Source of the DNA: Maratus speciosus
Taxonomy: Eukaryota > Arthropoda > Arachnida > Araneae > Salticidae
Direction: 5' to 3'
Assembly (NCBI GenBank): GCA_963932465.1
Contig: OZ010794.1
Location: 446,292,502-446,356,501 of the forward strand
Length of the DNA stretch: 64,000 nt
The notes beneath the pieces were generated by a model. The model ran no database searches. It was not told where the DNA came from and was given only the letters and a program-made list of their open reading frames with translations. A program made the translations under genes and the position numbers. Shown here in pieces: positions 57,838 to 64,000 of the stretch. Numbering within the stretch: the stretch's first letter is position 1; each line of letters starts with the position of its first letter.

Positions 57838-58488
57838 TAGGGGTGATTCTGTCCCGAATTTTCTGAAAATTAAAAAAAAATCGGTCATCAATCCTAAAAT
57901 TCGGACATAAAAAATATCGCGAATTTTGACAAATGATCACCGAAAAAGATAAATTTTGTCAATCGGTTGCAGCAAAATCGCAAATTTCGTCAAAGGATAG
58001 CGGGTAAAGGGCAAATTTTGTCAAAGAATCGCAGAAAAAACAAAAATTTCGCCCAAGAATAGTAAAAATAAAGCAAATTTCGTCAAAGAAACGCGGAAAA
58101 AATGCAAATTTTGGCCAAGAATCGCGAGAAAATTACAAATTCCGTCAAAAGATCACGAAAAAACCCATAAATTTCGTCAAACGATCGCAAAAAACCGCAA
58201 ATTTCGTCAAAAAATTGCAAAAAAAACACAAATTTCGTCAAAAGATCGCGAAAAAAGCACAAATTTCTTCAAAAATCGCGAAAAAACCGCAAATTTCGTC
58301 AAGGGATCACGAAAAAACGCAAATTTCGTTAAGAGATCGCGAAAAAACGCGAATTTAGTCAAAAGGCCTCGGGAAAAACGCATAGTTAGTGCCGGGAATG
58401 GAATCCCCCCCCCCTCTCTCTCTGCTGTAACTTTTCAGAAAATTTGCTGTGAATTTCAGAATTTTTTTGTTAGCCAGAATCGCCCCTA
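57838..58488. mobile_element. hAT-type MITE filled with a 30-bp minisatellite
   Basis: The ends TAGGGGTGATTCTG and CAGAATCGCCCCTA are flanked by a perfect 8-bp duplication ATTCTACT (57830-57837 and 58489-58496), as hAT elements make. From about 57895 to 58385 it is a tandem array of about 16-17 imperfect 30-bp units of the form 'aaatttcgtcaaaagatcgc' plus 'gaaaaaa'. Confidence 0.9.
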
Positions 58489-58499
58489 ATTCTACTCAA

Positions 58500-59220
58500 T
58501 AAAAGTGATTCAAGTAAACGGCGAATATTGTATTTAAAACTGTAAAAAAGCACATTATATGCATCAGTTTTGTGAAAACTGGTCATTTGTTTTGAAAAAC
58601 GGCAGCTGTCACATTTTCGAGACGTCTTAGGCTAAAATAGTGGTCATTTCCCGCCGCATAGAAACTTTGAGTATTATACACTGGACAACAGTTTTTCAAA
58701 TGCATTTCTGTCTATTCGAAACGATAATGAAGCATCTGAAATTCAAATTCCAGAGAAAAACGTATAAGACATGCTTTCTAGATTTTTTCAGTTTTAAACG
58801 CCGTTTTGCTCTCAGTTATCTCTAAGACCAAGTTATGTGCATAAAAACTTTGAAAAAGTAAGAAATACAAAAACAGTATTGTAAAGATATTAACATAAAA
58901 AGCTGTTTTATTGTGATTTTACAGATTATTGCAATCTGTGTCTTTTGAACCATTTGTTTCAGGGTTGGAGTACATCAATTTAAAGTTTGTGCTTTATTAG
59001 TTGGTAATGTAACTTGAAATTTTTCCCAAGAGGTCTTGCGTTCAGGGAGATACTGTAGGAAAGAATCATTGATTGCAATTGCATTGTCGTATAGATGCAT
59101 GACTGTGAGCAGGATTTTCTAAAGACAGTCATTAAATGTGAAACTTTCTTTAGAATTAATAAAAATTACTATCTATATCTTACACACAAACATAATCCAT
59201 TTATCCAGCGAAAAAAGTAA
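58500..59220. other. No gene seen
   Basis: AT-rich. The 61-codon frame at 58640-58825 has no recognised domain. Confidence 0.4.
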
Positions 59221-59224
59221 GGTA

Positions 59225-60480
59225 CTAGCAAAACCCGGGCTTTGCTCGCGTAATAATTGAAATATACGTAAATAGTGGTATTTGTGGGCCTATTTTTATT
59301 ACACTAAATTATTCAAATGTTACTAACTAAGCCACAGTTTGACTAAACTTCCTTATTACACCACATTAGGCGAAAATGTGACTTAATTTAATGAGGAGAA
59401 TTAAAACTAATTTTAAATAAATGATAATTTAAAATGTAATTGGAAGCTTTTACGCTCATTTTAGTTTACATTTGAAGTTTTCAATTTTTTAGAAACCATT
59501 CTTAGCAAGCATTTACATCTTAAAAGTAATCATAATGATATATTCCAAGTTTCAAATCTAATGATTTACCACCCGCAACATAAAATATATCTTATGTTGG
59601 AACAGGAACTGTCACCTTTCAATTTGCCAACATTATTTTTGAAATCGGTTTTGTATTTCCTGAGATCCCATAAAAATCGTAATTTAGAAAGTTTTTAGAA
59701 TGCTTTCGCTCATTTTAGCCTTTTAAATTTTGAATATTTTAGAAACCGTTCTTAGAGAGCATTTACATCTTATAAATATCTGCCATGCCAAATTTTAACT
59801 TTCTATCTTTAACAAATCCATAGAAATCAAAATTCAGGTAGTTTTTCGCTCATTTCACTCTTTTAAATTTCGATTTTCTTAAAAACTATTCTTACAGAGC
59901 ATTTACACCTTATAAGTAACTACCATGCCAAATTTATAGATTCTAGCCCCTTCAGCATCGCAAAAATCGCAATTTTAGAGCATTTTTTGCTCCTGGGTGT
60001 TCCCTGATGGCGTGTGGCACCGACATAAAACATAACCTTTTTCGAGCTCGGACTGTTACCATCAATTAGCAATCATTACGTTTGAAATTGGTTAGGTATT
60101 TCCTGAGATTTCATAGAAATCGTAATTTAGAATATTTTTAGAACGCTTTTTGCTCATTTCACCCTTTTTAAATTTGGAATTTTAGGAACTGACCGTAAAG
60201 TTCATTTACATCTTATTCGTACCTACCACGCCAAATTTCAAGTTTCTATCTTTAACAATTCCATAGAAATCGTAATTTAGAAAGTTTTTAGAACTCTTTT
60301 CGCACATTTTTAACCCTTTTAAATTTCGATTTTTTTACAAACAGTTCTCAGAGAGCATTTACATCTTATAACTACTATGCCAAATTTCAAGTTTTTACGA
60401 CCTTCAGTATCACAAATATCGCATTTTTAGAACGTGATTTGTCCTGCACGCCTGTCCTGAAAAGTCCTGCACCCCCTTGG
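59225..60480 (-). mobile_element. Helitron-like 3' end with tandem-repeat body
   Basis: On the minus strand the hairpin AGCAAAGCCCGGGTTTTGCT ends in CTAG (59225-59228) with a host T next. The adjoining DNA carries repeats with 'gagcatttacatcttata', 'ccatgccaaattt' and 'atagaaatcgtaatttagaa' near 59510, 59757, 59897, 60195 and 60350. A larger duplication of about 460 bp joins 59990-60130 with 60440-60570 ('tggcaccgacataaaacata' against 'tgccaccggcataaaatata'). The right limit is not defined. Confidence 0.5.
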
Positions 60481-60626
60481 GGGTAGTGCCACCGGCATAA
60501 AATATAGCTGATGTTGAAACAAGGACTGTCACCATCAATTTGCCGCCATTACTTTTGAAATTGGTTCGATAGTTCCAGAAATTGCTCCCTACAAATGCAC
60601 AAACAAACAAACGTAAAATATTAGTA

Positions 60627-61474
60627 CAGTCAAACCTCATGAACTTCAAGGGGAATTAAATCTTTGTTCATGCTATCAGTAACAAAAAGTCCACATAAAA
60701 AATATTGAGAAAATTACATATAGGGAAGACAGGGGGCTAATGGGACATGGGAGCTAAAGGGACAACAGGGTTTTCTCTTAAAATATAACAGTCAAAATTT
60801 ATCAGTAAATGTCATTTCCAGTGTTGCACAAGGACATGCAGTGAACCGCTTTTTTTCATTAGCTATTTGCAAAGCAAGAAGTAAGATATATTTAAGAATC
60901 AATATGAGTTTTTTTATATTTAATAAATATTTGTTTTGATCAACTATTAAATCAGTTTTTAATAATAATAATACCTTTTATTATAAAGCTTTTCTACAGT
61001 GTTTTTAATTTTAATCATTATTTCGTACCAGAGATAAATAGGACAATAAGCTTAAATGCAGTGGTAAAGGATTCAGGGACAAATGTGCATATCACATAGG
61101 GTCTAAATGGGAGAATTTAGAATTGATACTTATTTCTATTTTAATAATTAAACTATTAGTTATGTATATTTTTTATCCGTTGATAGAAAACTGGTAGAAG
61201 TAATTGTGTACAAAAAAGTTCTATTTCCTAGGACTAATCCTGTTCCCTAGGAGTTTTCACACTTTTCTAGAAATTTTCGGTCACGTTAAACGTCAAAATC
61301 TCTCATGGGGACATCGAGAATTGTTCATATTAAGTGAAATTTCCCGTTAAACGTGTTCATCTTAAAGGGAGGAAAGAACACTAGAATCCGTATTCATTTT
61401 CACGGGGACAGTGGGAACTGTTCATGTTAAAAGTATTTCACGTTAAGTGTGTTCGCGTTAACGAGGTTCGACTG
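60627..61474. mobile_element. Pogo/Tigger-like MITE
   Basis: The left end CAGTCAAACCTCATGAACTT and the right end (inverse CAGTCGAACCTCGTTAACGC) are flanked by TA (60625-60626 and 61475-61476). Subterminal repeats 'ttcatattaagtg', 'ttcatgttaaaag' and 'cgttaaacgtgttca' run from 61280 to 61460. No transposase was recognised. Confidence 0.8.
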
Positions 61475-61519
61475 TATAGATAAGACTTCAAGCAAAACCA
61501 AGAAATTTTTTTGATCTGT

Positions 61520-61800
61520 AATGATAATGAAGATATTTTAACGAAATTTTCAATACATTTACATTGCTTTCCCTTTATGCGAAATTCGATGTCTTTTAAA
61601 GTGCTGGTAGTGCACAGTAATTCTGTCAACTATACCGTGCTTAATATGTTAACTACATTCCAAAATATAGAATACCTAATTCAGCACTGTTTGGACGTGG
61701 TTACTTATAAGCTCCACCAATTCTCGCGATATTATTACATTGACACAAAGCAATGTAAATCTATTGAAAATTTTGCTGAAATTGCTTCATTATTAACCTT
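61520..61800. repeat. Inverted repeat, probable foldback MITE
   Basis: 'attttcaatacatttacattgctt' (61546-61569) mirrors 'aagcaatgtaaatctattgaaaat' (61748-61771), with further matches outward (taatgaag against cttcatta). The 105-codon plus-strand frame is this repeat read through. Confidence 0.7.
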
Positions 61801-61829
61801 TTCAGGGACAAAGCATTTTCATTCCTAAA

Positions 61830-62920
61830 ATGTTTAAATAAATAAATGACAATTTTTGGCTGAAAAAAATTGATTTCAATTACCAGATATTTCCCGATGA
61901 GCCACCCGATGATTTTCGATACAAAAAATGCTTATTGTATACTATGTTATTCCATCTTTTAAAATTTGTCTATGTTTTTTTAAACACTTATAAATATAAC
62001 ATAGTTTTGTGTTATTTCATTGATGCATTTTAAGTTTTGTAACTCTAATAATGTAAACGCTTTTTAAATGAACCATAACCAGCGTATTTGCTGATTCTAA
62101 TAACCCCCAAAAAAGCGTTCTGATTTCATTCACGAAATAGGTTGATTCTATTTGCCAGTGATTCAATTAACCGGCTACCATCGTTATCAACAACTTAACC
62201 CCCCCCCCCCCCCCCAGAGCCGAATTCTGGCTGCGCCACTGCTTCTACATTACTTTACACATTGAAACAATACTTTTAATTTTCATAAGCACTGTTAAAA
62301 ATATTACGCGTTCTCTGAAACTATATTATGCATCGAAATATATTTATTTCAATAATTTAATTTATATTTTGTGCACGCTATTCAAAATAGGTGAAATTTA
62401 TGTAAATGTAGACTTTGCTTCATAGTATCCAATTTATGTGAAATGTGTGGAAAATAAATCTATTTATTTAAATAAATGCGTTTCTATGCATAATATAAAT
62501 AAATGATTAGTAAAATTTTAGCGGTTTAATGCCTTGTAAATGTCCAAAAAAAATGTAAGTTTTTAATTAGAAATATAAAAATTTAATTTTTTTTTTCTAT
62601 AAATTAATGAGATTTAAACATTTTAGATTTTGCGTGCTATTGCGTGAGGGTCGGGGATAGATGAAGGAAATCGGAATATTGAATCATTTAAAAGAATTGT
62701 TACTTATTATTATTTTAGATCAGGCAGAAAGATTTTCGTAAAGATGTTTTAAATATTTTAAAGTTTGTGCGCTAGGAGGGGCAAAGGCGGAAATGAAAAT
62801 TACGGCCAAAATTAGGGGCAACTTCAATTATTATTTGTTCAGCAAAATAACTAACTGGGAAACAACGAAAATAATAATAATAATAATAATAATTTTTAAT
62901 TTAGTATGATTTCAAAAAAG
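61830..62920. other. No gene seen; contains a C17 tract
   Basis: Seventeen C at 62199-62215 precede 'agagccgaattctggctgcg' and a CCACTG. The layout resembles one end of a poly-C-bearing MITE like that at 10857, but no partner end was found. An (ATA/TAA)n stretch lies at 62870-62893. Confidence 0.45.
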
Positions 62921-62924
62921 GGCA

Positions 62925-63265
62925 AGGGTATATATTGTAGGGAAAACGGAAATCCGCCATAATTCAGACGTTTCTCAGCCATGTAAGGAAGGGTAATCTA
63001 TTTTTATTTAAGATGCTATACATTATGATTTATCAGAAAATGAAGAACCCTGTTCTATTTCGAATATTTTAATTTTCGCCCGGGAAATTTCATGACAAAA
63101 AAAAATTTATTTTTTAAGTTTTCTTTCATTTTTCCTTTTTTCACTTTTTTAGAACAGCCATAAAAAGAGAGAGCATATACGAAACGCATTTATTTATTTT
63201 ATTTTTTTACTTAAAAAAAATCTCTGTTTTTGAGAATTTTGGACATTGTGTTGAATAGTTTAAGA
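62925..63265 (+). repeat. Dispersed repeat, partner of 35460-35990
   Basis: It shares 'tttatcagaaaatgaagaac', 'gttctatttcgaatatttta' and the T-rich stretch that follows with the 35.5-kb copy, in the same orientation. The class is unknown. Confidence 0.65.
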
Positions 63266-63649
63266 ATATTTCAGTATATCATGTAATTATGGTATATGTA
63301 TAGTATTTTTCAGCCAACACACGCCAGAAAACGTATTGTATCATTTCAGACCCTCGTAAAAAGTTGAGTATCCCACGCCAGGCATCACAAAGATATCGAC
63401 CAATGTCCTGCCCAATATTGGCCAATATTTCAAAAATCGCTGAATGTTGTATATCAAATTTACAACATCTACCGATATACACTGATGTAACTTATAATTA
63501 GTTTTTAAAAGAAAGAATCCAATGGTGTTTTTTGCTTTACTTATAACACAATACAGCAATAGTATTCTAAATAATAAAATTTTATATATTTGCCATTTTC
63601 AAAAAACTTGTTTTTTTATTGACTTTTTTAAATACATTTGTTTATAATA

Positions 63650-64000
63650 CACTGCTCAAAACAATTAAAGGATATTTGAAGTTTTATATAAAATAAAGAT
63701 ATAAACGAAATTTTTTTTGCCGAAAATAGAAGAAGAGAATCACAAATGCAAATTTTTCTGGTTTTCAAACTGTGGAGTATGCAAATTTTGAGTTCGACGT
63801 CAAAAACGTCGCTTCAGCGGCAGCGAATGAAATTTGACTTTCAACTGGATAAAAGAGAATGAAGACAAGGATGATCGGCATTCAGTGATTGCTTTGTTTC
63901 GATGAGTACGATGTCTCAGCGAAGCCATTTGACAGATTCAGAAGCTTTGAGAATTGTTGGTAGGTTAGAAGGGGGCCAAACTCAAGCCGAAGTAGCGCAA
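63650..64000 (+). mobile_element. Tc1-like transposon, left part, cut by the window end
   Basis: CACTGCTCAAAACAATTAAA follows a TA (63648-63649). This is the style of TIR used by a widespread group of arthropod Tc1-like elements. A transposase frame opens 252 bp inside. The right end lies beyond the window. Confidence 0.8.
63902..64000 (+). CDS. Tc1-like transposase, N-terminal 33 codons
   Basis: The frame starts MSTMSQRSHLTDSEALRIVG and continues RLEGGQTQAEVAQ to the edge of the window. This is the first helix-turn-helix (paired-like) region of Tc1-type transposases, which recognise the TIR and, with a DDE/D domain further on, cut and paste the element at TA sites. A second in-frame ATG at 63911 (MSQRSHL) may be the true start, since relatives begin there. 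No stop or frameshift is seen in the visible part, so the copy may be young. Whether the catalytic domain is intact cannot be seen. Confidence 0.8.
   Translation, partial: MSTMSQRSHLTDSEALRIVGRLEGGQTQAEVAQ

Overview
The window is eukaryotic, AT-rich, almost gene-free DNA dominated by transposable elements. The transposase families point to an arthropod: Tc1-like, mariner, pogo/Tigger-like and a DUF4817-type relative. The size of the non-coding space and the nested Helitron-like DNA make a chelicerate such as a spider plausible, but that is inference. I see no rRNA, CRISPR or operon-like structure. Only one stretch looks like host coding sequence: an exon of about 141 codons at 30596-31018 that encodes a doublecortin (DCX) domain, with good acceptor and donor splice sites. 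It lies about 110 bases past the end of a Tigger-like element, so the rest of the window is probably intronic or intergenic DNA around that gene.

Layout. 1-4060: degenerate blocks and a complete short Helitron-like element on the minus strand. 5.1-6.6 kb: small repeats and a transposase scrap. 7.9-11.1 kb: a pogo-like element with a CENP-B-type helix-turn-helix, a complete but internally deleted mariner, and a small hAT MITE. 12.3-14.3 kb: hairpins and two palindromic MITEs. 14.3-19.8 kb: an old, degenerate tandem array broken up by three MITEs. 20.5-24.7 kb: a piggyBac-like element (TTAA ends) filled with Helitron-like insertions. 24.9-28.1 kb: a short tandem array and a CAGGGTG-ended element. 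28.2-31.0 kb: a Helitron-like copy with a hairpin MITE inside it, a Tigger-like relic, then the DCX exon. 31.7-36 kb: a Helitron 3' end and a duplicated unit carrying a tRNA-like Pol III module. 36.4-38.4 kb: a second piggyBac-like nest. 39.4-43.3 kb: an apparently young non-LTR retrotransposon with 5' tandem monomers, an intact 780-codon Gag-like ORF with zinc knuckles, and a TTAC-repeat tail, but no reverse-transcriptase ORF. 43.9-51.0 kb: two Helitron-like minisatellite arms in tail-out orientation around a DUF4817-type transposon that itself carries a piggyBac MITE. 51.4-56.7 kb: an element with short inverted ends holding a second tail-out Helitron-like pair and a 255-bp satellite with higher-order structure. 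56.8-64 kb: further transposase scraps, a hAT MITE built from a 30-bp minisatellite, a Helitron-like array, a pogo-like MITE, and the start of an intact-looking Tc1-like transposon cut by the window edge.

The mobile elements interact mainly by nesting, and several insertions can be checked inside the window because an unoccupied paralogous copy is also present. The most unusual features are the Gag-only non-LTR element, the two tail-out Helitron-like pairs, and the satellite with higher-order repeats inside a transposon.
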